DNA from: Caenimonas koreensis DSM 17982
GTDB taxonomy: Bacteria > Pseudomonadota > Gammaproteobacteria > Burkholderiales > Burkholderiaceae_C
NCBI RefSeq assembly: GCF_009646335.1
Contig: NZ_WJBU01000011.1
Coordinates: forward strand, 62,001 to 126,000
Reading direction: 5' to 3'
DNA length: 64,000 bases
Shown here: piece after piece, positions 38,916 through 50,006 of the stretch
How positions within the stretch are numbered: the first letter of the stretch is position 1
How the letters are laid out: every line of letters starts with the position of its first letter
Notes under the pieces: model-generated
Database searches by the model: none
Told to the model about the DNA's origin: nothing
Seen by the model: the letters and a program-made list of their open reading frames with translations, nothing else
Made by a program: the position numbers and the translations under genes

Positions 38916-39557
38916 TCACCGGATGGCCGCCAGCGGGACCTTGCAGTGGTCCATGGCTGCGAACATCAACTTGATTGCAATCAGCTCACCCTTGGCGCGG
39001 CCGCGCGCGGCATTCTCTTCCTTGCCGGCTCCGAGCGAGAGCACGTCGTCAATGCCGATCAGCTCGCGCAATGCTTTGTGTTTCGGGTCGCCGACCAGTT
39101 CGACGAACGCACTCATCTGCAAGGGCGAAAACCGCTCGGCCACAGAGCCGTAGTCGGACTTGTTACCGCTACGCGCCTCGGTCAGGCCGGCGCCAATGGC
39201 GGCGGAAAATACTTCGGCGCCACCGCCTTCGAGCACACTGATCGACGGCTCGACAGCTTCCGGGTAGCGCTTGGCAAATGCGGCCGCGGCGGCGCTTCGC
39301 TGATCCAGGAAACCCGGCTTGGACAAGCGCTGGCGCAAGCAGGTGAACTGCTCGGTCGATACGCGATTGACCTTGTCGGCCAAGGGCCAGTTCGGGTCCT
39401 TGTCGAGGAAGACCTGGAAGATGTCGCCAACGGGGAGCGTGCGCACCACCAGGTCGGTCAGGCGGGCGACGCCAGGTGCCTCAGGCTGTGACCAGGCGGG
39501 AGCCGCGAAGAACCCTGCCAACACCACCGTCAGGGCAGCAATCAGCTTCTGTTTCAT
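38916..39557 (-). CDS. Secreted hypothetical protein between carA and carB
   Basis: The 213-residue product has a clear signal peptide ([20 protein letters not shown], cleavage after AWS) and a mature helical part with two cysteines (in FTCLRQRLS and MDHCKVPL). I recognise no catalytic motif; the sequence [21 protein letters not shown] and FAAAMDHC-like pieces recall uncharacterised periplasmic helical proteins. Its ATG overlaps the carA stop by 4 nt and carB follows 18 nt later, so it is co-transcribed with pyrimidine genes although it is exported. Function unknown. Confidence 0.75.
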   Translation of the reverse strand: MKQKLIAALTVVLAGFFAAPAWSQPEAPGVARLTDLVVRTLPVGDIFQVFLDKDPNWPLADKVNRVSTEQFTCLRQRLSKPGFLDQRSAAAAAFAKRYPEAVEPSISVLEGGGAEVFSAAIGAGLTEARSGNKSDYGSVAERFSPLQMSAFVELVGDPKHKALRELIGIDDVLSLGAGKEENAARGRAKGELIAIKLMFAAMDHCKVPLAAIR

Positions 39558-40717
39558 TTCGCCTCCATCAAACCGATGAAGCGGTCGAACAGGTAGCCGA
39601 TATCGTGCGGGCCGGGGGATGCCTCTGGGTGACCCTGGAAGCAGAACGCGGGCTTGTCGGTGCGTGCCAGGCCTTGCAGCGTGCCGTCGAACAGGCTGAC
39701 GTGCGTGGCGCGCAGGTTTGGAGGCAGCGTTTTCTCGTCCACCGCGAAGCCGTGGTTCTGGCTCGTGATGGACACGCGGCCGTTGTCGAGATCCTTGACG
39801 GGGTGGTTCGCGCCGTGATGGCCGAACTTCATCTTGAACGTCTTGGCGCCGGAAGCCAGCGCCATGATCTGGTGGCCGAGGCAGATGCCGAAGGTGGGGT
39901 AGCCAGCTTCGATCAGTTCACGCGTGGCCGCGATCGCGTAGTCGCATGGCTCAGGATCACCGGGGCCATTGGAGAGGAACACACCATCAGGCTGGAGCTT
40001 CTTGACTTCGGCAGCGGACGTCTGCGCCGGCACAACAGTGACCTTGCAGCCGCGCTCGGCGAGCATGCGCAGGATGTTCTTCTTCACGCCGAAGTCGAAG
40101 GCGACGACGTGATGCTTCGTCTCGCCCTGGTTGGTGTAGCCCACGCCGAGCTGCCACTCGCGCTGGGACCATTCATACGGCTGCCCGACCGACACGACTT
40201 TCGCCAGGTCAAGGCCGCTCATGTTCGGCGCCCCTCGTGCGGCGGCAATGGCCTTGTCGACGATGGCGGGTGTGATTTCCTCGCCGGCGGCCAACGCGAC
40301 GATGGCGCCGTTCTGCGCGCCCTTGGTGCGAAGCAGGCGCGTCAACTTGCGTGTGTCGATGTTGGAAATCGCGACGGTGTTCTGCGCGCGCAGGTAGTCA
40401 GGCAGCGTTTGCGTGGAGCGAAAGTTGGATGCGATCAGCGGCAGGTCGCGAATGATGAGGCCGGCGGCATGGACCTTCTGCGCTTCGACGTCTTCCGCGT
40501 TGACGCCGTAGTTGCCGATATGCGGATACGTGAGCGTCACGATCTGCTGGCAATAGCTGGGGTCGGTGAGGATTTCCTGGTAACCGGTGATGGCCGTGTT
40601 GAAAACGACTTCGCCGGTGGTGGCGCCTGTAGCGCCTATCGAGTTGCCTGTGAACACTGTGCCATCGGCAAGCGCCAGGAGGGCTCTGGCGTCGGTTCCC
40701 TGTTGAAACAAAAGCAC
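39554..40717 (-). CDS. carA: Carbamoyl-phosphate synthase small (glutaminase) subunit
   Basis: CarA hydrolyses glutamine and passes ammonia to CarB. The 387-residue protein has the N-terminal domain ([17 protein letters not shown]) and a class-I glutamine amidotransferase domain with the nucleophile in FGICLGHQ and the His-Glu pair in [13 protein letters not shown]. The start is GTG at 40717: it has CCGGAGAA 6 nt upstream and fits the family N-terminus; the frame is open 21 codons further. A leader of about 125 nt precedes it. Confidence 0.96.
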   Translation of the reverse strand: MLLFQQGTDARALLALADGTVFTGNSIGATGATTGEVVFNTAITGYQEILTDPSYCQQIVTLTYPHIGNYGVNAEDVEAQKVHAAGLIIRDLPLIASNFRSTQTLPDYLRAQNTVAISNIDTRKLTRLLRTKGAQNGAIVALAAGEEITPAIVDKAIAAARGAPNMSGLDLAKVVSVGQPYEWSQREWQLGVGYTNQGETKHHVVAFDFGVKKNILRMLAERGCKVTVVPAQTSAAEVKKLQPDGVFLSNGPGDPEPCDYAIAATRELIEAGYPTFGICLGHQIMALASGAKTFKMKFGHHGANHPVKDLDNGRVSITSQNHGFAVDEKTLPPNLRATHVSLFDGTLQGLARTDKPAFCFQGHPEASPGPHDIGYLFDRFIGLMEAK

Positions 40718-40854
40718 TGGGTTCTCCGGATGATTACGGTACGCCCAAGGTTCAAGTGCGTCGTGCGAACCGGGGTTCACACTGCAGCTTTGTTCAGGGA
40801 TTTGGCTTGAATGCGCTAGGCGTACGGGGGTTTGCGGGAAAGCACACGATTATA
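40718..40854 (-). promoter_or_regulatory. carA promoter (-10 TATAAT) and long folded leader
   Basis: A perfect TATAAT lies on the minus strand at 40854-40849, which places the start near 40842 and leaves about 125 nt of untranslated leader. In the leader GTACGCC pairs with GGCGTAC near its 3' end, and GAACC-CC-GGTTC forms a small hairpin. Pyrimidine control through this leader is possible but not shown. Confidence 0.5.
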
Positions 40855-40863
40855 ACGGACGCC

Positions 40864-41649
40864 TTATGCCCCACTGCTCTTGAAGGTCGCACTGGCGTGC
40901 ATACAAATGGCTGCGGCAGACGCCACGTTCAGCGACTCTTCCCCGCCAGGCTGAGCGATTCGCACCGAGTGCGTGGCCAACGCAGCCAGCGCCGCGCTCA
41001 CGCCCTGCCCTTCGTGCCCCAGCAACCACGCGCACGGCGTCGGCAGGCGCGCCTCGTGCAGGAACTCGCCGTGGTGCGAACTCGTCGCGATCAGCGGAAT
41101 ATCCAACACGCCCACATCGGCGGCCAGCATTCCTTCGTGCAACTGCAAACCAAAATGCGCGCCCATGCCCGCTCGCAGCACCTTCGCGCTCCACAAGGCA
41201 GCCGTGCCCTTCAACGCGATCACCTGCTGGAAACCAAATGCCGCCGCGCTTCGCAGGATCGAGCCAACGTTGCCAGGGTCCTGTAGGCCATCGAGCACAA
41301 CAGTTGGCTTGTCTTTCTGCAGTACGGGCTGAGCTGGCATCGCGATGACGAAGCCCATGCGCGCCGGCGACTCCAGTGCGCTCAACCCCGGCCACAGCGC
41401 ATCCGACACGATCAACTGCTTGCCGCCATGCCCCGACCACGCGTGGCCGGTTTGCGACCACGCCGATTCGCAAAACACCATCAGCTCAGGCTGCACGCCA
41501 CGCTCAACCGCCGCGCGGCAGAGGTGATCACCTTCGAGCCAGATGCGGCTTTGCTTGCGATAGGCGGTGCTGTCCTGTGCGAGCCGCTTGAGCTCCTTGA
41601 GCTGCACGTTCGCGGCGGACGTGACGAGAAGCGGGCCGGAGGTTGTCAC
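40864..41649 (-). CDS. TrmH/SpoU family RNA 2'-O-methyltransferase
   Basis: The 261-residue protein has an N-terminal substrate-binding domain ([20 protein letters not shown]) and a C-terminal SPOUT domain with the three motifs of the family: [20 protein letters not shown], the middle [12 protein letters not shown], and [15 protein letters not shown]. It methylates ribose in rRNA or tRNA; the target is not evident. The GTG at 41649 overlaps the rnhB stop by 4 nt (GTGA) and matches the expected N-terminus; the frame is open far upstream, antisense-like, inside rnhB. Confidence 0.92.
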   Translation of the reverse strand: MTTSGPLLVTSAANVQLKELKRLAQDSTAYRKQSRIWLEGDHLCRAAVERGVQPELMVFCESAWSQTGHAWSGHGGKQLIVSDALWPGLSALESPARMGFVIAMPAQPVLQKDKPTVVLDGLQDPGNVGSILRSAAAFGFQQVIALKGTAALWSAKVLRAGMGAHFGLQLHEGMLAADVGVLDIPLIATSSHHGEFLHEARLPTPCAWLLGHEGQGVSAALAALATHSVRIAQPGGEESLNVASAAAICMHASATFKSSGA

Positions 41650-42335
41650 GAGACCGACACGCTCACCGTCGTGCCGTCCCGGATGGTGAAGGTCGCGGCC
41701 ACCGGTGCGAAGAACTTGCGATGATGCTTGCAAGCGCCATGCACACGCAGCGCTTCGAGGTGCTCGGGCGTGCCGTACCCTTTGTGCGAGCCAAAGCCGT
41801 ACTGCGGAAACTCCTCGTGCAGCGTCTCGCAATAGCGGTCCCGCGTCACCTTGGCCAGAATCGACGCGGCGGAGATTGCCTTGACCTTCGCATCGCCGCC
41901 GATGACGGCTTCTGCCAGCACATCGATCGTCGGCAGGCGGTTGCCATCCACGAGCACCTTCGCCGGCTTCAGGCGCAAGCCCTCCACGGCGCGTTTCATC
42001 GCGAGCATCGTGGCTTGCAGGATATTGAGGGTGTCGATCTCTTCGACTGTGGCCGAGGCGACCGAGCAGCACAGCGCTTTCTCGCGAATCTGGTCAAAGA
42101 GGCGGTCACGCTGCAACGCCGTCAAGGCTTTGGAATCGGCAAGGCCGCGAATGCGCTTGGAGTCGTCAAGAATCACGGCCGCCGCATAGACCGGGCCGGC
42201 GAGCGGGCCGCGCCCTGCTTCGTCCACGCCGGCGAGCAGGCCGACGGGGTCCCAGTCGAGCTGTTTCTGAATGACGCGCGAGCGCTGCCGCAAGGCAGCG
42301 CCGCTTTCACGCGTGGATGACTTTGTCGATGGCAT
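41646..42335 (-). CDS. rnhB: Ribonuclease HII
   Basis: RNase HII cuts RNA in RNA-DNA hybrids and starts removal of single ribonucleotides. The 229-residue protein has the signature [20 protein letters not shown] (first two catalytic acids), [11 protein letters not shown] and the later catalytic acids in VLVDGNRLP. The ATG at 42335 starts inside the last codons of lpxB (29-nt overlap), consistent with the usual lpxB-rnhB coupling; its first 35 residues are not conserved, so a later alternative start cannot be excluded. Confidence 0.95.
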   Translation of the reverse strand: MPSTKSSTRESGAALRQRSRVIQKQLDWDPVGLLAGVDEAGRGPLAGPVYAAAVILDDSKRIRGLADSKALTALQRDRLFDQIREKALCCSVASATVEEIDTLNILQATMLAMKRAVEGLRLKPAKVLVDGNRLPTIDVLAEAVIGGDAKVKAISAASILAKVTRDRYCETLHEEFPQYGFGSHKGYGTPEHLEALRVHGACKHHRKFFAPVAATFTIRDGTTVSVSVS

Positions 42336-43443
42336 CGGTGGCAAGTTGCGCGGTATCGCGTTGCAGCAAAACGTGCAACGCCCTGAATTTGTCTTGTACG
42401 GCAGCCATTCTCTCAGGCGCCTGAAGCCAGTCCAAGAGCGCCTGCGCCAGCGCTGGCGGCGTTGCATCCTGCTGTATCAATTCGGGCACGGCAAATTCGC
42501 GCAGCAGGATGTTGGGCAGGCCAAACCACGGCAGCACCTGGTGCGGCTTCATCATGCGATAGGTCAGCCAGTTCATCGCGTACGAGATGACCATCGGCCG
42601 CTTGAACAGCGCAGCCTCCAACGTGGCTGTGCCGCTGGCAATCAGCGTGACATCGCAGGCGGCCAGCACGGCGTGCGACTGGCCCTCGACGATCAACGCG
42701 TCTTTCAATCCGGCGAAACGCGCCGCCTCCTCGATCGCGGATTTAAAGGCGGGCATCGCTGGCACGACGATCTTCAGGCCTGGCCGCGATGTGGCGGCCA
42801 GGGCGGCCGCCTCGAAAAACAGCGACGCGTGGTACTTCACCTCCGAGCCGCGGCTGCCCGGCAGCACGGCCAGCACTTCATCATCGGCAGCAAGGCCCAG
42901 GGCGGCGCGCGCGGCGGCTTTGTCGGGCTCCATGGGGATCACGTTGGCGAGCGGATGCCCGACGTACGTCGCGCCGATGCCATGGCTGTGCAACAGCTCT
43001 GGTTCAAACGGGAACACGCACAGCACGTGATCAGCGCAGCGCTTGATCTTGTGCACCCTGTCCGCGCGCCACGCCCAGATCGACGGGCAGATGAAGTGCA
43101 CCGTCTTCACGCCCTTCTCGCGCAACTGGCCTTCGAGATCAAGATTGAAGTCAGGCGCATCGACACCGATGAAGGCGCGCGGCGGATCGGCCAGCAGGCG
43201 CTGCGCAAGCTGCTTGCGGATGCCGACGATCTCGCGGTAGTGCATGAGCACCTCGACGTAGCCGCGCACGGCAAGCTTGTCGTGCGGCCACCATTCGTCG
43301 AAACCCTGCGCTTTCATCCGCGGCCCGCCAATGCCCTGCGCCTGCAAACCGGGCCAGCGCGCGTGCATGCCTTGCAGCAGCAGGCCGGCCAGCAAGTCGC
43401 CGGACGCTTCACCGGCGACCATTGCAATTCTGAGGGGCTCCAT
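42307..43443 (-). CDS. lpxB: Lipid-A-disaccharide synthase
   Basis: LpxB condenses UDP-2,3-diacylglucosamine with lipid X to the lipid A disaccharide. The 378-residue GT19 protein has [13 protein letters not shown] at the start, [52 protein letters not shown] and [10 protein letters not shown], all family blocks. It follows lpxA by 12 nt. Confidence 0.97.
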   Translation of the reverse strand: MEPLRIAMVAGEASGDLLAGLLLQGMHARWPGLQAQGIGGPRMKAQGFDEWWPHDKLAVRGYVEVLMHYREIVGIRKQLAQRLLADPPRAFIGVDAPDFNLDLEGQLREKGVKTVHFICPSIWAWRADRVHKIKRCADHVLCVFPFEPELLHSHGIGATYVGHPLANVIPMEPDKAAARAALGLAADDEVLAVLPGSRGSEVKYHASLFFEAAALAATSRPGLKIVVPAMPAFKSAIEEAARFAGLKDALIVEGQSHAVLAACDVTLIASGTATLEAALFKRPMVISYAMNWLTYRMMKPHQVLPWFGLPNILLREFAVPELIQQDATPPALAQALLDWLQAPERMAAVQDKFRALHVLLQRDTAQLATDAIDKVIHA

Positions 43444-43455
43444 GACCAGGACGCG

Positions 43456-44253
43456 CTAGCGGACGATGCCGCGGTCGTTCGTGCTCGTCGCCCCGAGAAA
43501 CTCGAGCATCATCGCGACATCAGCTTGTGCTGCGGGATGCGACTGCGCGAGTTCGGCAATTCGCGCCTTCGACTGCTCCAGCGTGATGCCGTCGCGGTAC
43601 AGCGCCTTGTGCATCGCCTTGACCGCTGACACACGCTCCGCGGAGAACCCCCGGCGCCGCAGGCCTTCGAAGTTCATCGAGCGTGCACGCGCCGGCTGGC
43701 CCTCGCTCATCACGAATGGCGGCTGGTGGGCCAACACCACCGTGCCAAGCGCCGTCATGCCGTGCGCGCCGATGCGCACGAACTGGTGGACGTTCGTGAA
43801 GCCGCCCAGGATCACCCAGTCATCGACCTGCACATGCCCCGCCATCTGCGCGTTGTTCGCGAAGGTTGTGTGGTTGCCGACGATGCAGTCGTGCGCGAGG
43901 TGCACATAGGCCATCAGCCAGTTGTCGTTGCCCACGCGCGTCACGCCGCCGCCGCCGGGGGTGCCGATGTTGTACGTGCCGAACTCGCGAATCGTGTTGC
44001 GCTCGCCAATGATCAACTCGCCCGGCTCGCCCGCGTACTTCTTGTCCTGCGGAATCGCACCCAGCGAGTTGAACTGGAAGATACGGTTGTCGCGCCCGAT
44101 GGTCGTGTGCCCTTCGATCACGCAGTGCGGGCCGATGCTGGTACCACCCGCGATCTTCACGTGCGGGCCGATCAGCGTGTACGCGCCGACGGTCACGCTG
44201 TCGTCGAGCTGCGCGCCAGCGTCAACGATCGCCGTGGGATGAATCTGCGCCAT
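43456..44253 (-). CDS. lpxA: UDP-N-acetylglucosamine acyltransferase
   Basis: LpxA performs the first step of lipid A synthesis. The 265-residue protein is a left-handed parallel beta-helix of hexapeptide repeats (for example [20 protein letters not shown]), with the catalytic His in [13 protein letters not shown] (about residue 125) and a helical C-terminus that makes the trimer. It lies 6 nt after fabZ. Confidence 0.97.
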   Translation of the reverse strand: MAQIHPTAIVDAGAQLDDSVTVGAYTLIGPHVKIAGGTSIGPHCVIEGHTTIGRDNRIFQFNSLGAIPQDKKYAGEPGELIIGERNTIREFGTYNIGTPGGGGVTRVGNDNWLMAYVHLAHDCIVGNHTTFANNAQMAGHVQVDDWVILGGFTNVHQFVRIGAHGMTALGTVVLAHQPPFVMSEGQPARARSMNFEGLRRRGFSAERVSAVKAMHKALYRDGITLEQSKARIAELAQSHPAAQADVAMMLEFLGATSTNDRGIVR

Positions 44254-44259
44254 CGCGGC

Positions 44260-44706
44260 CTACCCTACGGTGCGCATCGTGCACATCAGCTCGGCCTCGC
44301 ACGCGAGTTCATCGCCAACGTGGCACGTGCCCTTGAACTTGAAGATGCCGGCCTTCTGGCGCAGCAGTTCGACATTCATCACCAGCTGGTCGCCCGGCTC
44401 GACCACGCGCTTGAAGCGCGCGGCATCAATCCCCGCGAAGTAGTAAACGGCCTTGCTGTCCGGCGCTGCATCTGCGGTTGCAAAAGAAAGCAGCGCCGCG
44501 GTCTGCGCCATGGCTTCGAGCATCATCACGCCCGGCATCACGGGGCGATGCGGAAAGTGGCCGACGAAAAACGGCTCATTGATGGTGACGTTTTTCAGCG
44601 CCTTGATTGTCTTGCCCTTCTCATAAGAGAGCACGCGGTCCACCAGCAAGATGGGGTAGCGGTGAGGCAGCAGCCTGAGAATCTCGTGGATGTCCATTGT
44701 TGTCAT
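44260..44706 (-). CDS. fabZ: 3-hydroxyacyl-ACP dehydratase FabZ
   Basis: FabZ dehydrates 3-hydroxyacyl-ACP in fatty-acid elongation. The 148-residue hot-dog fold protein has [14 protein letters not shown], the catalytic His50 in [15 protein letters not shown] and Glu64 in MMLEAMAQ. Its ATG overlaps the lpxD stop by 4 nt (ATGA); the ATG three codons later is an alternative. Confidence 0.97.
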   Translation of the reverse strand: MTTMDIHEILRLLPHRYPILLVDRVLSYEKGKTIKALKNVTINEPFFVGHFPHRPVMPGVMMLEAMAQTAALLSFATADAAPDSKAVYYFAGIDAARFKRVVEPGDQLVMNVELLRQKAGIFKFKGTCHVGDELACEAELMCTMRTVG

Positions 44707-45701
44707 TGTTCGCTCTTGTTCACTGGCGCACCATCGTGCGCTTTCTCCAACGCCTTGAGCCGCTCACGCATCTTGTACAGCTGCTTGAGTGAGGCGGCGT
44801 TCTTTTCCCAGGTGGCATTGTCGTCCAACGGAAAGACGCCGGTGTAGTGCCCGGGCTTGAGAATCGAGCGCGTGACGAGCGATGTCGCGGAGATGTGAAC
44901 GTTGTCCACGATCGTGAGGTGACCGAGGATGCCCGCGCGCCCGCCTATCGTGCAATGCGCGCCTATCGTTGCACTGCCGGCGACAGCCGCACAGCCCGCC
45001 ATGGCGGTGTGCTTGCCGATGCGTACGTTGTGACCGATCTGGATCAGGTTGTCGAGCTTCACGCCGTCTTCGATCACCGTGTCTTGCAAAGCGCCGCGAT
45101 CGATGCAGGTGTTGGCACCGATCTCGACGTCGTTGCCGATGGTCACTGCGGCAAGCTGCTCGATCTTCTCCCACGCGCCTGCGTTCGGTGCGAAGCCGAA
45201 ACCGTCGGCACCGATCACGACGCCTGGGTGGAGGATGCAGCGATCGCCAATCACGCAATGCTCGCCGACGCTCACGCGTGACTTCAGCACCGTGTGCGCG
45301 CCGATCCGCGCACCGCGTTCAACAACGCACAGCGGGCCGATGCGCGCCGTCGGGTCGATGACTGCATCGGGATCGATCACAGCACTGGGGTGAATCGCGG
45401 GGCCCGGCACGACGACCTGCGCCTTACGCCACAGCTGCGTGACTTTGGCGAAGTAGAGATAGGGATCCGCTGCCACGATGCACGCACCGCGCGAAGCGGC
45501 AGCGTCACGAAACTGCGGCGCGACGATGACGCAGGCTGCCTGGGTCGAGCCCAGTTGCTGCTGGTACCGTGGATTGCTGAGGAAGCTCAGCTGCCGGGGC
45601 GAAGCCGCCTCCAGCGAGGCGAGCCCTTCGATGGTCAGGCGGCCGTCGCCATGCAATTCGCCGCCGAGGGCATCGATGATGGCTTGGAGCTGCAGCTGCA
45701 C
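44703..45701 (-). CDS. lpxD: UDP-3-O-acylglucosamine N-acyltransferase
   Basis: LpxD adds the second acyl chain in lipid A synthesis. The 332-residue protein has an N-terminal uridine-binding domain (about 1-100, with [13 protein letters not shown]) and a hexapeptide beta-helix with GADGFGFAP and the catalytic His in [15 protein letters not shown]. It starts with GTG at 45701, preceded by GAGGGCG. The last 35 residues are a basic helix. Confidence 0.96.
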   Translation of the reverse strand: MQLQLQAIIDALGGELHGDGRLTIEGLASLEAASPRQLSFLSNPRYQQQLGSTQAACVIVAPQFRDAAASRGACIVAADPYLYFAKVTQLWRKAQVVVPGPAIHPSAVIDPDAVIDPTARIGPLCVVERGARIGAHTVLKSRVSVGEHCVIGDRCILHPGVVIGADGFGFAPNAGAWEKIEQLAAVTIGNDVEIGANTCIDRGALQDTVIEDGVKLDNLIQIGHNVRIGKHTAMAGCAAVAGSATIGAHCTIGGRAGILGHLTIVDNVHISATSLVTRSILKPGHYTGVFPLDDNATWEKNAASLKQLYKMRERLKALEKAHDGAPVNKSEQ

Positions 45702-45714
45702 ACCAGCTGCGCCC

Positions 45715-46221
45715 TCAACGGGCGTTGAGGGCCTTGATCACCTTGTCGGTGATGTCGTGCTTGGGATTGACGTACACAGCTTCCTGCAAGACAAGGTCGT
45801 ACTTTTCAGCTTCGGCTACTTGCTTGACAACGCGGTTCGCACGCTCGAGGACCTGCTGGAGCTCTTCGTTCTTGCGTGCGTTCAGGTCTTCCTGGAATTC
45901 GCGGCGCTTGCGCTGGAAGTCGCGATCCTGGTCGAGGATCTGCTTGGAACGCGTGGCACGCACGGCCTCTGACAAGGTGGGCGCTTCGCGGTCGAACTTG
46001 TCCGAGGCGGCCTTCAGTGAGTTGCCGATGTCGTTGAGCTCTTTCTCACGTTTGGCAAACTCGGTCTCGAGTTTGGCTTGCGCGGCCTTGGCTGTGTTGG
46101 CCTCGCGGAAGATGCGGTCGGTATTGACGAATCCCACCCGGAAATCTTCGGCCTGCGCGTTCGCGGCCATCGCCAGGCCGGCAAAGAGGATCAGGAGGCA
46201 GGAGCGATACAGGGACTTCAT
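45715..46221 (-). CDS. skp: OmpH/Skp family periplasmic chaperone
   Basis: Skp holds unfolded outer-membrane proteins in the periplasm. The 168-residue protein has a signal peptide ([20 protein letters not shown]..., cleavage after ANAQA), the family start [20 protein letters not shown], and a long charged coiled coil (about 45-130). It lies directly after bamA, overlapping its stop codon by one base, the classic order. Confidence 0.94.
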   Translation of the reverse strand: MKSLYRSCLLILFAGLAMAANAQAEDFRVGFVNTDRIFREANTAKAAQAKLETEFAKREKELNDIGNSLKAASDKFDREAPTLSEAVRATRSKQILDQDRDFQRKRREFQEDLNARKNEELQQVLERANRVVKQVAEAEKYDLVLQEAVYVNPKHDITDKVIKALNAR

Positions 46222-48515
46222 TAGAACGACGTTCCGATCTGGAATTGCATTTTCTGGATTCTATCGCCAGGGAACTTGCGAATGGGCTGCGCAATGGCGA
46301 AGCGAAGCGGGCCCACTGGCGAAATCCACGACAGGCCCACGCCGGTGGAGGCACGCAGCGTAGACAGCTCGAATTTCTCAGCTTCGCCATAGACGTTGCC
46401 GGCATCGACAAAGGCAAAGACGCGCAGGCTCTTGTCGTTGCCCGCACCGGGGAACGGTGCAATCAGCTCAGCATTGAGTGTGACCTTCTTGGTGCCGCCG
46501 ATCACGGAGCCCGTCACGTCGCGCGGGCCGATCGTGCCCTGGTCGAAACCGCGCACCGAACCCAAGCCGCCGCTGTAGAAATTCTTGAACACGGGGAAAG
46601 GCTGGTTGGACAGCCCCTTGCCCCAGCCGCCTTCAGCGTTAAAGGCCAGCGTGAATTGCTTGCTGATGGGCACGAACTGCTGCAACTGGTAGGTGGCGCG
46701 AACATACTTCGCGTCGCCGATCACGCCGAGTTCGCCGGACGCGCGCTGCAGCCGGCCCTTCGTGGGGGTAATCGCACTGTCGCGGTCATCGCGGCCCCAG
46801 CCGATGCTCAGCGGCAACGAGACGCTGGTAAAGCCCGCCTTGGCCGCGTAGGCCAGGTACGCGGCAGGGATGTTCGTGCCGGGCTTGATCTGCACGCGCT
46901 CGACAGCGCCACCGAAGAACACGGTATCGACCTCGGTGAAGGGCACGCCGAAACGCAGGCCCGCACCGCTGGTCACGAGCTGGTAATTGCCGCCCTGGTC
47001 TTCGTAAGGCCGGGTCGCACGGTGATACAAGTCAATCGACCGGGAGATGCCGTCGTTGGTGAAGTACGGATTGACCGAGCTGAAGACGACGGTGCGGTTG
47101 TACTTGCTGGTGTTGAGCTCGATGCCGAGATAGTTGCCCGTGCCGAAGGCGTTCTCCTGCTTGACCGAGAACGACAGGGCCAGCTTTTCAGCCTGCGAGA
47201 ATCCAGCGCCCAGCTGCAGACTGCCACTGGGCTTTTCAGTCACGGCCACGTTCAGGTCGACCTGGTCGGGCGCGCCAGGCACTTCCGACGTGGTGATGTC
47301 CACATCCTTGAAGAAGCTCAGGCGGTCAATGCGATCGCGCGACAGCTTGATCTTGTCACCGTCATACCAGGACGACTCGAACTGGCGCATTTCGCGGCGC
47401 ACGACTTCGTCGCGGGTGCGTGCGTTGCCTGCAATGTTGATCTGGCGTACATACGCACGGCGCGACGGATCGGCCACGAGGACGAACGACACGCGGTTGT
47501 TGGCGCGGTCGATTTCAGGGCGTGCTTCCACGCTCGCGAAGGCATAGCCGAAATTGCCGAAGTAATCGGTGAAGGCTTTGGTGGTCTCTGCAACCTTGTC
47601 GGCGTTGTAGGGCTCGCCCGGACGGATGACCACGAGCGACTTGAACTCGTCTTCCTTGTTCAGGTAGTTGCCTTCGAGGCGCACACCGGAGACAACGTAA
47701 CGCTCGCCCTCGGTGATGTTGATGGTGATCGTGATGTCCTGCTTGTTCGGCGAGATCGCGACCTGCGTCGAATCGACGCGGAACTCAAGATAGCCGCGCG
47801 CCAGGTAGTACGAGCGCAGTGCTTCCTGGTCGGCATTGAGCTTGGTGCGCGCATAGCGGTCGGACTTGGTGTACCAGCTGAGAAAGCCGCCGGTGTCCAG
47901 GTCAAACAGGTCGCGCAGCGTCGATTCGCTGAATGCATTGGCGCCGACGATGCGGATGTCCTTGATGCGGGCGGGCTCGCCTTCGGTGATCGTGAAGTTC
48001 AGGTTGACGCGGTTGCGCTCGACAGGCGTGAGCGTAGTCACCACCTCAGCGCCGTACAGGCTCTTGTTGATGTACTGGCGCTTGAGTTCCTGCTCGGCGC
48101 GGTCGGCCAGGGCCTGGTCGAACGGCCGGCCTTCAGTCAGGCCGACTTCGCGCATCGCCTTGCGAAGCGCTTCCTTGTCGAATTCGCGCATGCCTGAGAA
48201 GTCGATCTCGGCGATGGTCGGCCGCTCTTCAACGATCACGACGAGCACATCGCCATTGACCTCGAGTCTTACGTCCTTGAACAGGCCCAGGGCAAAAAGT
48301 GCCCGGATGGCTGCGGCGCCCTTTTCGTCGTTGTACTGCTCGCCGATGCGAAACGGCAGCGAAGCGAAGATGGTGCCGGGTTCGGCGCGTTGCAGGCCTT
48401 CGACACGAATGTCGCGGACGGTGAACGGATCCACAGCCCATGCACTGGCCGAAAAGGCGAGTGCGACCATGGCCGCAACGGTGCTAACGCGAAAGCGCTT
48501 GTATTGTTTCTTCAT
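46221..48515 (-). CDS. bamA: Outer membrane protein assembly factor BamA
   Basis: BamA is the central barrel of the machine that inserts outer-membrane proteins. The 764-residue protein has a signal peptide (about residues 1-27), five POTRA domains (from FTVRDIRVEGLQR to about 420) and a C-terminal 16-strand barrel. The loop-6 motif SVRGFD and the terminal Phe of KMQFQIGTSF are present. The ATG at 48515 is chosen because it opens into the signal peptide. It sits between rseP and skp. Confidence 0.97.
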   Translation of the reverse strand: MKKQYKRFRVSTVAAMVALAFSASAWAVDPFTVRDIRVEGLQRAEPGTIFASLPFRIGEQYNDEKGAAAIRALFALGLFKDVRLEVNGDVLVVIVEERPTIAEIDFSGMREFDKEALRKAMREVGLTEGRPFDQALADRAEQELKRQYINKSLYGAEVVTTLTPVERNRVNLNFTITEGEPARIKDIRIVGANAFSESTLRDLFDLDTGGFLSWYTKSDRYARTKLNADQEALRSYYLARGYLEFRVDSTQVAISPNKQDITITINITEGERYVVSGVRLEGNYLNKEDEFKSLVVIRPGEPYNADKVAETTKAFTDYFGNFGYAFASVEARPEIDRANNRVSFVLVADPSRRAYVRQINIAGNARTRDEVVRREMRQFESSWYDGDKIKLSRDRIDRLSFFKDVDITTSEVPGAPDQVDLNVAVTEKPSGSLQLGAGFSQAEKLALSFSVKQENAFGTGNYLGIELNTSKYNRTVVFSSVNPYFTNDGISRSIDLYHRATRPYEDQGGNYQLVTSGAGLRFGVPFTEVDTVFFGGAVERVQIKPGTNIPAAYLAYAAKAGFTSVSLPLSIGWGRDDRDSAITPTKGRLQRASGELGVIGDAKYVRATYQLQQFVPISKQFTLAFNAEGGWGKGLSNQPFPVFKNFYSGGLGSVRGFDQGTIGPRDVTGSVIGGTKKVTLNAELIAPFPGAGNDKSLRVFAFVDAGNVYGEAEKFELSTLRASTGVGLSWISPVGPLRFAIAQPIRKFPGDRIQKMQFQIGTSF

Positions 48516-48538
48516 TGAATCAAGAGTGGGCTTGGGGC

Positions 48539-49987
48539 TCAGCCAAAGAAGCGGGTCACCTGGCGGGCAACATCGTTGAATAATGCGACCGACATCGTCA
48601 CTAGCAGCACTGCCATGCCAGCGCGTTGCAGGTATTCCATCCACACATCGGAGACGCTTCTTCCTGTCGCGCCCTCCCAAAGATAATACATCAGGTGCCC
48701 GCCATCGAGCATTGGCACCGGCAGCAGGTTCAGCACACCAAGGCTGACGCTCAGCACGGCGAGGAACTGCAGGTAGTAGGTCAGGCCGACGCTGGCCGAT
48801 TTGCCAGCGTATTCGGCAATCGTGATTGGCCCCGACAGGCTCTTGAGCGACAGATCACCGATCACCATCTTGCCGATCATTCGCAGCGTGAAAGTGGACA
48901 TCTCCCAGGTCCGCACGGCGCCCTTCGACAGACCCGCGAGAAAGCCGCGATGGACCAGCACCATCGCCGGCGGCGAGCCCACATAGGCCTCGATGCGGCC
49001 GGTGGCCTTGCCTGCATCGACGACGGCGTCAGGCTGCACATCCAGCGTGGAGGCCATGCCGCCCCGCTCGATCCGCCATGGCTGCGACAGGCCTTTGCCG
49101 CCCGCCACCGACAGCCTGATCATCTCGCGCAGCTGCTGTGCATCAACCACCTCGACGCCACCGACAGCGCGGATCACATCACCTTTGCGCAGGCCCGCTC
49201 GCTCACCCGCCCCGCCCTTGATGACATCGCCGATCACCGGCTGAGTCCACGGTCCGAGCACGCCGATTTCACGGTTGAGTTTTTCGTCGGCTTCGCGCGC
49301 GCGCAGGGCCGACAGGCGCATGACTGTTTCGCTTGCGCGCCCGTTGACGCTCAGCGCCAGGCGCACATCGCGCCCATCGAGGGCGCCTCGCGTGAGCATC
49401 CAGCGCACTTCGTCGAAGCTCTCAACGGGCTCCAGCGCGCTGCCGTCGAAAGCCGCAGCCGTCACGACCTCGCCACCCGATAGCCCGGCTTGCTGCGCGA
49501 CCGAGCCGGCGACCGGCTTGCCCAGGATGGGCTTCGGCTCTTCAACGCCATACCAGTTGAGTACGGAGTAAAGAAAGATCGCCAGCAACAAGTTGGCTGC
49601 CGGCCCGGCCGCGACGATAGCCGTGCGCTGCAGCACGCTGGTATTGCGGAAGTCTCCTGCCACCTCTTTGGAGGGCGGTTCCTTCTCGCCGTTTTGGCCC
49701 AGCATCTGCACATAGCCCGCCAGCGGAAAGAGCCCGATGGCAAACACGGTTGCCTGCCCGCGGTGCTGGCGGCGCGGCTGCCATTCAATCACCGGTTTGG
49801 TCACGGCGTACGCCAGGCGATGCCCGAACGAAGCCTTCTTGCCTTCTTCCGGCTCTGGCACCGGAAACGTCGCAATGCCGAAACGCTGCACCTTCACGCC
49901 GCATGCCACCGCCACCCGGTAGTGGCCGTATTCGTGGATGGCGATCAGCAAGCCAAGGGCAACGACAAAGGCAACGAGGGTCAGCAT
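48539..49987 (-). CDS. rseP: Site-2 zinc metalloprotease RseP
   Basis: RseP cuts anti-sigma factor RseA and signal peptides within the inner membrane. The 482-residue protein has the zinc site HEYGH (residues 18-22) in the first helix, two PDZ domains in the middle (about 120-360), and the third ligand in PVPMLDGGH near residue 430. It is somewhat longer than the E. coli protein (450), partly from an extended loop around residues 50-80. It lies 19 nt after dxr. Confidence 0.96.
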   Translation of the reverse strand: MLTLVAFVVALGLLIAIHEYGHYRVAVACGVKVQRFGIATFPVPEPEEGKKASFGHRLAYAVTKPVIEWQPRRQHRGQATVFAIGLFPLAGYVQMLGQNGEKEPPSKEVAGDFRNTSVLQRTAIVAAGPAANLLLAIFLYSVLNWYGVEEPKPILGKPVAGSVAQQAGLSGGEVVTAAAFDGSALEPVESFDEVRWMLTRGALDGRDVRLALSVNGRASETVMRLSALRAREADEKLNREIGVLGPWTQPVIGDVIKGGAGERAGLRKGDVIRAVGGVEVVDAQQLREMIRLSVAGGKGLSQPWRIERGGMASTLDVQPDAVVDAGKATGRIEAYVGSPPAMVLVHRGFLAGLSKGAVRTWEMSTFTLRMIGKMVIGDLSLKSLSGPITIAEYAGKSASVGLTYYLQFLAVLSVSLGVLNLLPVPMLDGGHLMYYLWEGATGRSVSDVWMEYLQRAGMAVLLVTMSVALFNDVARQVTRFFG

Positions 49988-50006
49988 GTGTGCGTTCTTC
50001 TTTCAG

